In this document: in pieces, positions 47,381 through 55,463 of the stretch
Position numbering within the stretch: position 1 is the first letter of the stretch
Layout: each line of letters begins with the position of its first letter
Origin: an uncultured Eggerthella sp.
GTDB lineage: Bacteria; Actinomycetota; Coriobacteriia; Coriobacteriales; Eggerthellaceae
NCBI GenBank assembly: GCA_959607715.1
Contig: CAUHNN010000011.1
Location: 5,539 to 69,538, forward strand
Direction of reading: 5' to 3'
DNA length: 64,000 nucleotides
The notes under the pieces: model-generated
What the model saw: the letters and a program-made list of their open reading frames with translations, nothing else
The model's database searches: none
What the model was told of the DNA's origin: nothing
Program-made: the position numbers and the translations under genes

Positions 47381-49219
47381 ATCTTTTCCGACGAGGACAT
47401 ACGCAAGGTCCGCGAGGCCAACGACCTGGTCGAGCTGTTCTCGGAACGCTCCGTGATGCGCCAGAGGGGCAAGGACTTCTGGTGCTGCTGCCCCTTCCAT
47501 CAGGAAAAGACCCCGAGCTGCAAGGTCGATTCCGCGTCGCAGACGTGGCATTGCTTCGGGTGCGGGGAAGGCGGCGACATCATTTCGTATGTGCGCAAGC
47601 TCGACGACGTCGATTTCGTCGACGCCGTGCGCTTTCTTGCCCGCCGCGCCAACATCGAACTGTCCGAGTCCGCCGCGGCCTCGCGCTCCCACAGCAAGAA
47701 AGGGCGCCTCAAGGCGGTCTGCGAAGAGACCGCATCGTATTACCATATGCTCTTGATGCGCTCTACCGACGACGAAGCCGCTGCGGCTCGGTCGTATCTT
47801 TCCGGGCGCGATTTGGGCGGACAGGTCGCCAAGGATTGGCGTCTCGGCTACGCCCCCGGGCGCTCGAATCTTGTGACGCATCTGCGCTCGCTCGGCTACA
47901 CGGAGACGGAGATGGTGGAGGCGAACGTGGCTGTCCGTGGACAGCAGGGCGTGCGCGATCGCTTCTTCTCCCGCATCATGTTCCCGATCAACGACGCGCG
48001 CGGCGAGTGCATCGCCTTCGGCGGACGCGTGGTCGGCACCGGCGAGCCGAAGTACCTCAACACGGGCGATACCCCTATCTTCCATAAGTCGGAAGTTCTT
48101 TTCGCTCTCGACCGCGCCAAGGCGCGCATGACGAGCACGGGCGACGCCATCGTCGTCGAGGGGTACACCGACGTCATAGCGCTTCACGAGGCGGGGTTCA
48201 CCAACGTCGTCGCCACGCTGGGCACGTCGCTCACACGCCAACACATCAGGCAGCTATCCCATCACGCGAAGAAGCGGATCATCTACCTGTTCGACGGTGA
48301 CGAAGCCGGCCAGCGCGCCGCCGATCGCGCATTGGGGTTCATCGATTCGTCCGTCACGCCCGAGGCGGGAGCCTCTCGCGTCGATCTGTGCGCCGTCACC
48401 CTTCCTGACGGTCTCGATCCGGCCGAGTTCATCGCCGCGCGCGGGGCGGAATCGTTTTCCCAGGTGCTGGAAGGCGCCATTCCCCTGATCCGCTTCGGCA
48501 TCGATCGTCGCTTGGCCCGCTACGACTTGACCACTCCCGAAGGGCGCGCTCGTGCCACCAACGAAGCGCTCAGCGTCCTTGCCCCCATCAAGGATTCCCT
48601 TTTGGCGAAGGACTACGCCGTCTACATTTCCTCGCGTGTCCATTCGCGCGAACAGGATGTGCTTTTGCGCCTTTCGGAGCTGAAGCCGCCCGCGCGCTTG
48701 CCTGAGCAGGCGGCCCCCAACGCTTCAGGTGGGGAAGCGTCGGCTCGTCCGCGTCGCGTGTTGACTCCAGCCGAGCGCAACCGCTTGCGCACCGAGCGCG
48801 AATTCTTGAGCCTCTGCGCGCACAACCCCGCCATGGTGCCTCAGTTCTACAACGAGCTCGGTCAGACGGAATGGCATGAGCGCCTTCATCGGGAACTCGC
48901 CGAGGCGATCATGGATATCACGGTCGAGGCGCCCGACATCACCGTCGCCGACCTGATCATGAAGGCCAACGACCGCTGCAAGTACGCGTTCCGCATCCTC
49001 ACTGCCTCCTCGGTCGAGGGAGGCAACGGCGCGTTCAACACGATGCGTTACCTTGCCGATGAGCTTTCGATCGGAGACATGGAGGACGCGATTGCGGCCA
49101 TGCGCGCGCAGATGGGTTTCTCGGCTTCCGAAGAGGAGAAGGATGCCGTGTTCCAGATGATCTGCGCCCTTCAAAGCGAGCTCAATTCCTTGCGCTCGCG
49201 CCATACGAACGTCGAGTGA
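47381..49219 (+). CDS. dnaG: DNA primase, apparent ATC start
   Basis: 612 residues. Zinc finger CCPFHQEKTPSCKVD...WHCFGCGEGGD, RNA polymerase/TOPRIM domain with RIMFPINDARGECIAFGGR, VVEGYTDVIALH and YLFDGDEAGQRAADRAL, and a helicase-binding C-terminus. The start is unusual: AAGGAG (47368-47373) is followed after exactly seven bases by ATC (47381), giving the expected N-terminus x-F-S-D-E-D-I-R-K. The only conventional in-frame start is TTG 47336, which lacks a binding site and would add 15 Arg-rich residues. Either ATC initiates or a mutation has altered ATG. Confidence 0.93.
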   Translation: MFSDEDIRKVREANDLVELFSERSVMRQRGKDFWCCCPFHQEKTPSCKVDSASQTWHCFGCGEGGDIISYVRKLDDVDFVDAVRFLARRANIELSESAAASRSHSKKGRLKAVCEETASYYHMLLMRSTDDEAAAARSYLSGRDLGGQVAKDWRLGYAPGRSNLVTHLRSLGYTETEMVEANVAVRGQQGVRDRFFSRIMFPINDARGECIAFGGRVVGTGEPKYLNTGDTPIFHKSEVLFALDRAKARMTSTGDAIVVEGYTDVIALHEAGFTNVVATLGTSLTRQHIRQLSHHAKKRIIYLFDGDEAGQRAADRALGFIDSSVTPEAGASRVDLCAVTLPDGLDPAEFIAARGAESFSQVLEGAIPLIRFGIDRRLARYDLTTPEGRARATNEALSVLAPIKDSLLAKDYAVYISSRVHSREQDVLLRLSELKPPARLPEQAAPNASGGEASARPRRVLTPAERNRLRTEREFLSLCAHNPAMVPQFYNELGQTEWHERLHRELAEAIMDITVEAPDITVADLIMKANDRCKYAFRILTASSVEGGNGAFNTMRYLADELSIGDMEDAIAAMRAQMGFSASEEEKDAVFQMICALQSELNSLRSRHTNVE

Positions 49220-49281
49220 CGCTGTGTTCGGTTGCCCTGTCCCTTGCCCCGCGTGAGCGGATGGGAGAGGGGCGCTTTCGC

Positions 49282-49290
49282 TGGTATACT
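49282..49290 (+). promoter_or_regulatory. Extended -10 promoter for def-fmt-rsmB
   Basis: TGGTATACT, an extended -10 element 60 bases after dnaG and about 88 before def. No clear -35. Confidence 0.45.
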
Positions 49291-49377
49291 CCGTGATGGA
49301 AACATATGCGATTCGTTCGCGCAGCGCCCCTGGCGCCCTGTCGCGATCGACTCGTTCGAAAAAAGAAAGGTTCAGCG

Positions 49378-49908
49378 ATGAAAACGTTGCCTATTGTTCT
49401 TTCTCCTGACCCTGGTTTGCGCCAAGTGTGCGAACCGTGCGAGGTAGGGGATCCTGCACTCAAGAAGCTTGCGAAGCAGATGCTCGAGACGATGTACGCC
49501 AACACCGGCTGCGGTTTGGCGGCTCCCCAGATCGGCCTCAACAAACGACTCGTCGTTATCGACTGTTCCGATCCCGATGACGAGCCCGCCCCGCTGTACC
49601 TGGTGAACCCCGAGATCGTCGAGCTGTCCGGCAATATGGTCAAGGCCGAAGAAGGCTGTCTGTCGTGCCCGGGCATCTTGGTTCCCATCAAGCGTCATGA
49701 GATCGCGAAGGTTCGCTACTTCGACCTTGACGGCGTCGAGAGGGAAGTGGAAAGCGACGGGTTGCTCGGTCGCTGCCTCCAGCACGAGATCGACCATCTC
49801 GATGGTCGGACCCTTTTCGAGAGCTGCTCGCCCATCGACCGCATCAAGGCCCTTCACGATTACCACGTCGCCCTTGAGCAGGGTGCGCGTCCCGGGGAAG
49901 TCGGTTAG
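49378..49908 (+). CDS. def: Peptide deformylase
   Basis: 176 residues; removes the N-formyl group from nascent proteins. Motif 1 GCGLAAPQIG, motif 2 EEGCLSCPG with the metal-binding Cys, motif 3 LQHEIDHLDG with two His and catalytic Glu. ATG 49378 was chosen with AGAAAGG nine bases upstream. The stop is one base before fmt. Confidence 0.97.
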   Translation: MKTLPIVLSPDPGLRQVCEPCEVGDPALKKLAKQMLETMYANTGCGLAAPQIGLNKRLVVIDCSDPDDEPAPLYLVNPEIVELSGNMVKAEEGCLSCPGILVPIKRHEIAKVRYFDLDGVEREVESDGLLGRCLQHEIDHLDGRTLFESCSPIDRIKALHDYHVALEQGARPGEVG

Positions 49909-49909
49909 C

Positions 49910-50848
49910 ATGCGCGTCGTGTTCATGGGGACCCCCGCCTTCGCCGCCGACGTGCTCGATTCGCTGATCGCATCGTCTCACGACGTCGTTGCCGTCTTCA
50001 CGCGTCCCGATGCCGTGCGCTCCCGCGGGAAGAAGCTCGTCGCCTCGCCGGTCAAAGAGCGTGCTCTCGCTGCCGGTATCGAGGTTCACGAATGGGCGAG
50101 CCTCAAGAGCGATGAGGCGTATGCCGCTCTCGAGGCGCTTTCGCCTGACGTGGTCTGCGTTGCCGCTTACGGCGCCATCCTCCCCAAGCGCGTCCTCGAT
50201 CTGCCCCGCTTCGGGTGCCTTAACGTCCATGGGTCGCTTTTGCCGCGTTGGCGCGGTGCAGCTCCGATTGAGCGCGCGATCCTTGCGGGCGACGATCGGA
50301 CCGGCATCGGCATCATGAAGATGGAGACGGGCCTCGACACGGGCGACACGTGCGAAACGCGTGTCGTGGACATCGCCGACAAGTCGGCTGACGAGTTGAC
50401 GGTTGAGCTGGCGAAGGTCGGCGGGGAAGCGCTCGTGTGCGCACTCGACAAGCTCGATAGCGATGCGGGGCTTGACTGGATGCCGCAGCCTGAAGAGGGC
50501 GTGACGTACGCCGAAAAGATCGCGAAGGGTGAATTGGACGTCCATCCCGCGCTCGATGTCGTTACGTGCCTCCGCCGCGTTCGCGCGTCGGGCGAGAGCC
50601 ATGCGTGCCGCACGAGCATCGCCGGGAAGTCCCTGACGCTTCTTTCCGCCTGTGCGGCTGTCGATATGACGGTGCCGAGCGGTTCGGTTGCCTTCGAGCG
50701 CAAGAGGTTGTTCCTCGGGTGCGCCGATGGCGTCCTTGAGGTTCTCGAGGTCAAGCCCGACGGCAAGAAGCCCATGGAGGCGAAGGCGTTCGCCGCTGGC
50801 ATCCAAGGTATTAAGCAAGGTTCCATCGAATGGCAAGGATTGAACTAA
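49910..50848 (+). CDS. fmt: Methionyl-tRNA formyltransferase
   Basis: 312 residues; formylates initiator Met-tRNA using 10-formyl-THF. N-terminus VVFMGTPAFAADVLDSL, catalytic region NVHGSLLPRWRGAAPIERAI and GIGIMKMETGLDTGD, and the C-terminal OB domain. Adjacent to def, the enzyme that undoes its modification, as usual. Confidence 0.96.
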   Translation: MRVVFMGTPAFAADVLDSLIASSHDVVAVFTRPDAVRSRGKKLVASPVKERALAAGIEVHEWASLKSDEAYAALEALSPDVVCVAAYGAILPKRVLDLPRFGCLNVHGSLLPRWRGAAPIERAILAGDDRTGIGIMKMETGLDTGDTCETRVVDIADKSADELTVELAKVGGEALVCALDKLDSDAGLDWMPQPEEGVTYAEKIAKGELDVHPALDVVTCLRRVRASGESHACRTSIAGKSLTLLSACAAVDMTVPSGSVAFERKRLFLGCADGVLEVLEVKPDGKKPMEAKAFAAGIQGIKQGSIEWQGLN

Positions 50849-52816
50849 ATGGAGAATTCTTCTAACGAACGACGCAACGATTCGTCTGGTTCGCGCAACG
50901 GCGGGCCCAAGCGCGATTATCGTCGCTCCTCCGGCGGCCGCGAGGGGTATCGCGGTTCTTCGCGTTCGGACGGGTATCGTCCCAAGCGCGAAGGCGGCAA
51001 GCCCTACGGCGATCGCAAGGGTCCCAAGCGCTACGACGATCGCGGCCCCCGCAAAGACGGCGGCAAGCGCTATGACGACCGCGGTCCCAAGCGCGAAGGC
51101 GGCAAGCCCTACGGCGATCGCAAGGGCCCCAAGCGCTACGACGACCGCCCCAAGCGCGAAGGCGGCAAGCCCTACGGCGATCGTAAGGGCCCCAAGCGCT
51201 ACGATGAGCGTGGCCCCCGTCGCTTCAACGACGAAGACACCCGCAAGGATCAGCTTGAGGGCGATGCCTCTTCCTCCTTTGCGGGCGAGCGCGCAGAGCG
51301 CGGTTCGGGCGCTGTTCGCGATGACGATAAGCGTACCGGCGAACATCGCGAACATCGCGGCTCCTATCGCAAGGGCCCCAAGCGCGAGGATCGTCCTCGT
51401 CGCGAAGGGGAAAGCACGGGATTCAAGGGTTTTGCCCCCAAGCGCGCAAGCGTCGGGCGATCCCAGGCAACTCCTGCGCGCTTGAAGGCCTATGAGGCGC
51501 TTGTCGATATGCGCGAAAACAGGTGCTATGCTTCTGAATCCATCGATCGCTGCATCATGCCCTATAAGATGCCGCAGGCCGAGCGCGCCTTCGCGCGCCT
51601 GCTCGTCACCGAGGTCGTCTGCCGTATGGGCAGCCTCGATGAGCTCATCGATTCCGTTTTGACCAACCCTGAAGAAATCGAGGACAACCTCCGCGATGCG
51701 CTGCGTATCTCGTTCTGCGAGCTGTTCTATCTCGATAAACCGGCCCACGTCGCCGTCGACCAGGGCGTTGAATTGGTCAGGAGCTTCGCTCCGCAGGCTT
51801 CCCGCTTGGCTAACTTCGCGTTGCGTCAAGCCGCCGATGCTAAAGATGAATTCCCCTTCGGCGATCCTGAGACCGACGAACATGCCGCTGCTCTTCTCTA
51901 CGGATTCCCGCAATGGCTCGTCACGCGCCTGTCGGAGGAATGGGGCCACGACGAGGCGCTTCGCTTCATGAAGCGATCCAACGAGCCTGCCCCGTTGTTC
52001 TTCATGGTCAACGTTGCGCATGCCGATGGCGGCAAGACGCTTGAGTCGCTTGTGAAGCGCGGCCTTCGCGTCGTGCCTATCAAGGCGCCGTTCGATTCGC
52101 GCCCGGCGTATCCCATCTTCGCTTTCGCCGAGCGCAACGTCATGGGAGACTCTCTCGTCTCCTCGCTTTTGAAGGAAGGCGACCTTATCATTTCCGACGC
52201 GGTTGCCCAGTCCGTCGCGCTTCTTTCCCTTCCCGATGAGAAGCCGAATCGTTTCCTCGAGATCGGCGCAGGGCGCGGAACGAAGACGATCCTCCTTCAG
52301 AACGCCGCGCTTGCTCGCTACGGTTCGCAGATGGAGCTCGACACGCTCGACAAGAGCGAGCGCCGCACCGACGAGCGCACGTCCCGTCTGAAGCGCGCCC
52401 GCATCAAAGAAGAGCAGAGCTTCGTGATGGATGCCACTGACCTGAGTAGCTTCGAAGCGGGCACGTATGATGCCGTGTTCATCGATGCGCCGTGCTCGGG
52501 TGCCGGCACGCTTCGTCGTCACCCTGAGATCAGGTGGCGTTTGAAGCCCGATGCCGTGTCGTCCCTTGCCGCCGTCAGCTCTTCGATGCTGAAGCAAGCC
52601 GCCCGCCTCGTGGCGCCCGGCGGCCGCTTGACCTACGCGACGTGCACGATCTTCAACGAAGAGAACCACGACGTCATCGCCGCGTTCCTGGAAGGGGAGG
52701 GCAAGGACGCCTTCGAACTCGTATGCGAGAAGACGTGTCGCGATCTTGGGGCTGAAAGCTTGTTGACTCCGGCATGCGATGCTCATTACGTCGCCGTCTT
52801 GAAGCGCAAGGCGTAG
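50849..52816 (+). CDS. rsmB: 16S rRNA m5C methyltransferase with repetitive RG-rich N-terminus
   Basis: 655 residues, about 200 longer than usual RsmB. Residues 1-195 are a low-complexity Lys/Arg/Gly/Asp/Tyr extension with near-identical 20-21-residue units beginning KREGGKPYGDRKGPKRYDDR. A NusB-like RNA-binding domain follows (ATPARLKAYEALVDMRENRC) and then the Rossmann methyltransferase: SAM site LEIGAGRGTKTILLQ (about 470), DAPCSGAGTLRRHPEIRW (general catalytic Cys, about 547) and YATCTIFNEEN (second Cys). The start directly abuts the fmt stop, as in the def-fmt-rsmB order of many bacteria. Confidence 0.92.
   Translation: MENSSNERRNDSSGSRNGGPKRDYRRSSGGREGYRGSSRSDGYRPKREGGKPYGDRKGPKRYDDRGPRKDGGKRYDDRGPKREGGKPYGDRKGPKRYDDRPKREGGKPYGDRKGPKRYDERGPRRFNDEDTRKDQLEGDASSSFAGERAERGSGAVRDDDKRTGEHREHRGSYRKGPKREDRPRREGESTGFKGFAPKRASVGRSQATPARLKAYEALVDMRENRCYASESIDRCIMPYKMPQAERAFARLLVTEVVCRMGSLDELIDSVLTNPEEIEDNLRDALRISFCELFYLDKPAHVAVDQGVELVRSFAPQASRLANFALRQAADAKDEFPFGDPETDEHAAALLYGFPQWLVTRLSEEWGHDEALRFMKRSNEPAPLFFMVNVAHADGGKTLESLVKRGLRVVPIKAPFDSRPAYPIFAFAERNVMGDSLVSSLLKEGDLIISDAVAQSVALLSLPDEKPNRFLEIGAGRGTKTILLQNAALARYGSQMELDTLDKSERRTDERTSRLKRARIKEEQSFVMDATDLSSFEAGTYDAVFIDAPCSGAGTLRRHPEIRWRLKPDAVSSLAAVSSSMLKQAARLVAPGGRLTYATCTIFNEENHDVIAAFLEGEGKDAFELVCEKTCRDLGAESLLTPACDAHYVAVLKRKA
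50981..51219 (+). repeat. In-frame tandem repeats inside rsmB
   Basis: Copies of a 63-base unit beginning CCCAAGCGCGAAGGCGGCAA start at 50981, 51085 and 51148, with a partial variant between the first two. All keep reading frame and encode the Lys-Arg-Glu-Gly-Gly-Lys-Pro-Tyr unit. Likely to vary in copy number between strains. Confidence 0.85.
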
Positions 52817-52853
52817 ATCTTCATATCGACTCATCGTTTCGCGCATCGAATTT

Positions 52854-52888
52854 AGCAGGCCCGCGGTTTCGCGGGCCTGCTTCGTTTT
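52854..52888 (+). terminator. Intrinsic terminator after rsmB
   Basis: AGCAGGCCCGCG (52854-52865) pairs with CGCGGGCCTGCT (52870-52881) around GTTT, then TTCGTTTT. Ends the long translation operon. Confidence 0.88.
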
Positions 52889-52943
52889 GCCGGGGAAAGG
52901 GTTGAGAAGCGATGCGGATTGCACCGGCATATTCCCCGGGAAT

Positions 52944-52976
52944 GAAAAAGCGCCGACGATTTGCTCGTCGTCGCTT
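52944..52976 (-). terminator. Intrinsic terminator of the AGCS gene
   Basis: On the minus strand, AAGCGACGACGA (52976-52965) pairs with TCGTCGGCGCTT (52959-52948, one mismatch), followed by a five-T run, 30 bases after the symporter stop codon. Confidence 0.75.
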
Positions 52977-53006
52977 GCGGGGCAAAGGGAGGGAAGGAGA
53001 TACGCG

Positions 53007-54416
53007 TTACGCGTTGTCCTCGGGCTTATGCTCCTTGAGCTCCATTCGCGCACCCTTCGTTTTCGCGCACATGGACACGGCGGAACCGAGCGCGATCAGA
53101 CCAATGACGTTAGGCAGAACCATCAGCTGGTTGAACATGTCGGCAAGCTCCCACACCAGATCGTTGGAAAGCAGCGAGCCGAGGAAGATGAAGCCGAGTG
53201 CCAGCACGGAGAAGAAGGGCACGGCCTTCTTGCCGAAGAGGTACTGCACGTTGATCTTCGCGAAGAGGTTCCAGGAAAGGATCGTGGAGAAGGCGAAGAA
53301 GAGCAGGCAGATGGCGACGAAGATGTTGCCGCCGTTGGTGCCGAAGAGGCTGCCGAAGGCGATCTGCGCCATGTTGGTCTTGTCGATGCCCTCGTAGAGA
53401 CCCTGGGCCAGGGGGCCGTTGCCCGTGTAGAGAACGGTGATGACGACGAGTGCGGTGATGGTGACGACGACGAGCGTGTCGATGAAGACGGCGACGATGG
53501 CGACGACGCCCTGCTCGTGGGGGTTCTTCACGTTCGCCATTGCGTGAGCGTGCGGGGTGGATCCCATGCCCGCCTCGTTAGAGAACAGGCCGCGCTTGGC
53601 ACCCTGCGAAAGGGCTGCGATCAGGCCGAAGGTGACGCCGCCGAGCTGAGCGTTGGGGTTGAAGGCAAATTCGAAGATGAGCGCGAACGCGGCAGGAACC
53701 TGAGGAGCGTTCGCGATCAGGACGGCGATGCCGCCGATGATGTAGATGATGGCCATGAAAGGAACGATCTTCTCGGTTACGGCAGCAAGGCGGTTGACGC
53801 CGCCGAGGAAGATGAAGCCGGCAAAGATGACGATGGCAAGACCGATGACCCAAGTCGGAATGCCGAACGCGGTCGAGCAGGTGGAGGCGATGGAGTTCGA
53901 CTGGACCATGCAGCCCATGAAGCCGAGCGCGAGGATGATGGCGACGGCGAAGAAGCCCGCGAGGGACTTGCCGAAGCCACCCTTGAATGCTGCGCGGATG
54001 TAATACACAGGTCCACCGTGCACAGTGCCGTCTTCATCGATCAGGCGGGTCTTCTGGGCAAGGACGGCCTCGGCGTAGTTGGTGGCCATGCCGAGGATGG
54101 CGATGACCCACATCCAGAAGATCGCGCCCGGGCCGCCGATGAGGATAGCGCCGCATGCGCCGACGATGTTGCCGGTGCCGACCTGGGCGGCGATGGCGGT
54201 TGCGAGTGCCTGAAAGGAGCTCATGCCGCTTTCGTGCTTGCCGCCATGGAGGGAGAAGTTGCCGAACGTGCGGCGAAGACCTTCACCGAAGCAGCGGAAC
54301 TGCACACCGCGGGTGCGGATGGTGAAGTAAAGGCCCGTGCCGATCAGAAGGATGATGAGCACGTAATTGGATAGATACGAGTTAATGGTTTGGACAATGG
54401 TGAGTAGGGCGTCCAC
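53007..54416 (-). CDS. Sodium:glycine/alanine symporter, AGCS family
   Basis: 469-residue polytopic membrane symporter, about eleven helices. SSFQALATAIAAQVGTGNIV, GGPGAIFWMWVIAILGMATN, GGPVYYI and KRGLFSNEAGMGSTPHAHA are the family signatures. C-terminal 20 residues are charged. A glycine riboswitch precedes it, so the substrate is very likely glycine (uptake or efflux). A paralog lies at the left edge of the window without that riboswitch. ATG 54416 with TAGAGGAGG upstream. Confidence 0.93.
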   Translation of the reverse strand: MDALLTIVQTINSYLSNYVLIILLIGTGLYFTIRTRGVQFRCFGEGLRRTFGNFSLHGGKHESGMSSFQALATAIAAQVGTGNIVGACGAILIGGPGAIFWMWVIAILGMATNYAEAVLAQKTRLIDEDGTVHGGPVYYIRAAFKGGFGKSLAGFFAVAIILALGFMGCMVQSNSIASTCSTAFGIPTWVIGLAIVIFAGFIFLGGVNRLAAVTEKIVPFMAIIYIIGGIAVLIANAPQVPAAFALIFEFAFNPNAQLGGVTFGLIAALSQGAKRGLFSNEAGMGSTPHAHAMANVKNPHEQGVVAIVAVFIDTLVVVTITALVVITVLYTGNGPLAQGLYEGIDKTNMAQIAFGSLFGTNGGNIFVAICLLFFAFSTILSWNLFAKINVQYLFGKKAVPFFSVLALGFIFLGSLLSNDLVWELADMFNQLMVLPNVIGLIALGSAVSMCAKTKGARMELKEHKPEDNA

Positions 54417-54499
54417 TCGTTCAACCTCCTCTAGGTTGTTCCCGAAGAAAACCCTGGAGAAGTCGAAACGTCACGTATTAGTGGGGCGGGTGTCATACC

Positions 54500-54596
54500 G
54501 TCTCTGTCCGTTTGCCTGAGAGATTCAGCGTGGCCTTTCCACTCGGGGAAGGCCGCCTTGCACCGTCGGCACTCATTTAAGAGATTCTCCAGAGTT
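54500..54596 (-). promoter_or_regulatory. Glycine riboswitch
   Basis: The minus-strand leader of the symporter contains the conserved glycine aptamer core: CTCTGGAGA near the 5' end, GTGCCGACGGTGCAAG, a variable stem GGCCTTCCCCGAGTGGAAAGG, and CTGAATCTCTCAGGCAAACG, followed by GGACAGAG. One complete aptamer is seen. It binds glycine and controls glycine metabolism or transport genes in many bacteria. Expression platform: the region between the aptamer and the start (54499-54417) does not show an obvious terminator, so translational control is possible. Confidence 0.9.
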
Positions 54597-54654
54597 TTCT
54601 CCACCCTCGGTTTCGTGGTGATTCCAAGGGCTTCATCGAATATGCATGAAGCGG

Positions 54655-54683
54655 ATTATGCTCCTGCGGGTCGAACTGCGCAA
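54655..54683 (-). promoter_or_regulatory. Promoter of the glycine riboswitch/AGCS transcript
   Basis: TTGCGC (54683-54678) and CATAAT (54660-54655) separated by 17 bases, with a start expected near 54648, about 50 bases upstream of the aptamer. Confidence 0.6.
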
Positions 54684-54742
54684 GGGTACATTTCTGAACA
54701 TGTATCAAAGAGGGTTCACAGCGGGTGAGCGGGCAGCAGCGG

Positions 54743-55300
54743 TTAGAGAAGAAGCTCGACCGCGCCGGCCAGGATTCCCAGAAGGGCCCCCGCGATAACG
54801 TCGCGAGGGAAGTGCACGCCGCACAGCACACGGATGATGGCAAGAAGCATGCCGAGTCCCATGGCGAGCGCGCCAGGCAGTGGGGTGGGCAAGGCGACGA
54901 GGAAAGTAGTGGCTATAACGAAGATGGAGAAGGCGTGGCGGCTGGGAAACGATGAGCCTTCCTTGTCTTTCGGGATGAGGGGCGCAACGCCGAACACCTC
55001 GTAAGGGCGCGGCGCGTTTATCGTCTTGCGCGCAACCGTCAAAGCGATGAAGGAAAAGAAAGGGACCATGAACGCCTGGATAAGGTGGGTTGGTCCTGAG
55101 GGAAGCGTGCCGTGAAGAAGCGCATCTTCCCACCCTTCGGAAACGAAGAGGAAGGCAAGCGCAACGGGATATGCCACGTAGATGGCGTAGGTTATCGCCT
55201 TGTTGCAGATGACGAGCGCCTGCGCCAGACTGCCGTGCGCACGCAGGGCGGCGAGCATGGAAACGTAGGTTTCTTTCTTCACGAAGGGTCCTTCCGGCAC
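54743..55300 (-). CDS. PAP2-family phosphatase
   Basis: 185-residue membrane-embedded phosphatidic-acid/undecaprenyl-pyrophosphate phosphatase-type protein with about five helices. The three PAP2 motifs are visible: KTINAPRPY (KxxxxxxRP), FPSRHAFS (PSGH-type with His) and RVLCGVHFPRDVIAG (SRxxxxxHxxxD-type). Extra N-terminal helix about 42-62. Substrate could be undecaprenyl-PP, PgpB-type lipids or phosphatidate. Start ATG 55300 is plausible with AAGGACC upstream. Confidence 0.85.
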   Translation of the reverse strand: MPEGPFVKKETYVSMLAALRAHGSLAQALVICNKAITYAIYVAYPVALAFLFVSEGWEDALLHGTLPSGPTHLIQAFMVPFFSFIALTVARKTINAPRPYEVFGVAPLIPKDKEGSSFPSRHAFSIFVIATTFLVALPTPLPGALAMGLGMLLAIIRVLCGVHFPRDVIAGALLGILAGAVELLL

Positions 55301-55403
55301 AGTGCTTCGGTTGGGTTGTGCGTGTGATCCATTGTAGCGATCGAGCGGCGGGGGTCGACGGGGCGGAGTTTGTTTCCCTTATGCAATTATTCGCCGATTC
55401 ATC

Positions 55404-55433
55404 TTGTGATGGGCTTCCCTGCGCGCGTATCAT
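55404..55433 (+). promoter_or_regulatory. Candidate promoter of hydE
   Basis: TTGTGA (55404-55409), 18 bases, TATCAT (55428-55433), 30 bases before the hydE start. Matches sigma70 consensus at 9 of 12 positions. Confidence 0.45.
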
Positions 55434-55463
55434 TCGCTGACGTATGAAAGGACGGTTCGATCT

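Noticed and set aside
50981..51219. Tandem repeats as CRISPR array
   Set aside because: The repeats are contiguous, in reading frame and encode RG-rich units of RsmB; there are no unique spacers.
54597..54650. Second glycine aptamer in tandem
   Set aside because: The upstream bases do not carry the GCCGACGG or CTCTCAGGCAAA blocks, so only a single aptamer is supported.
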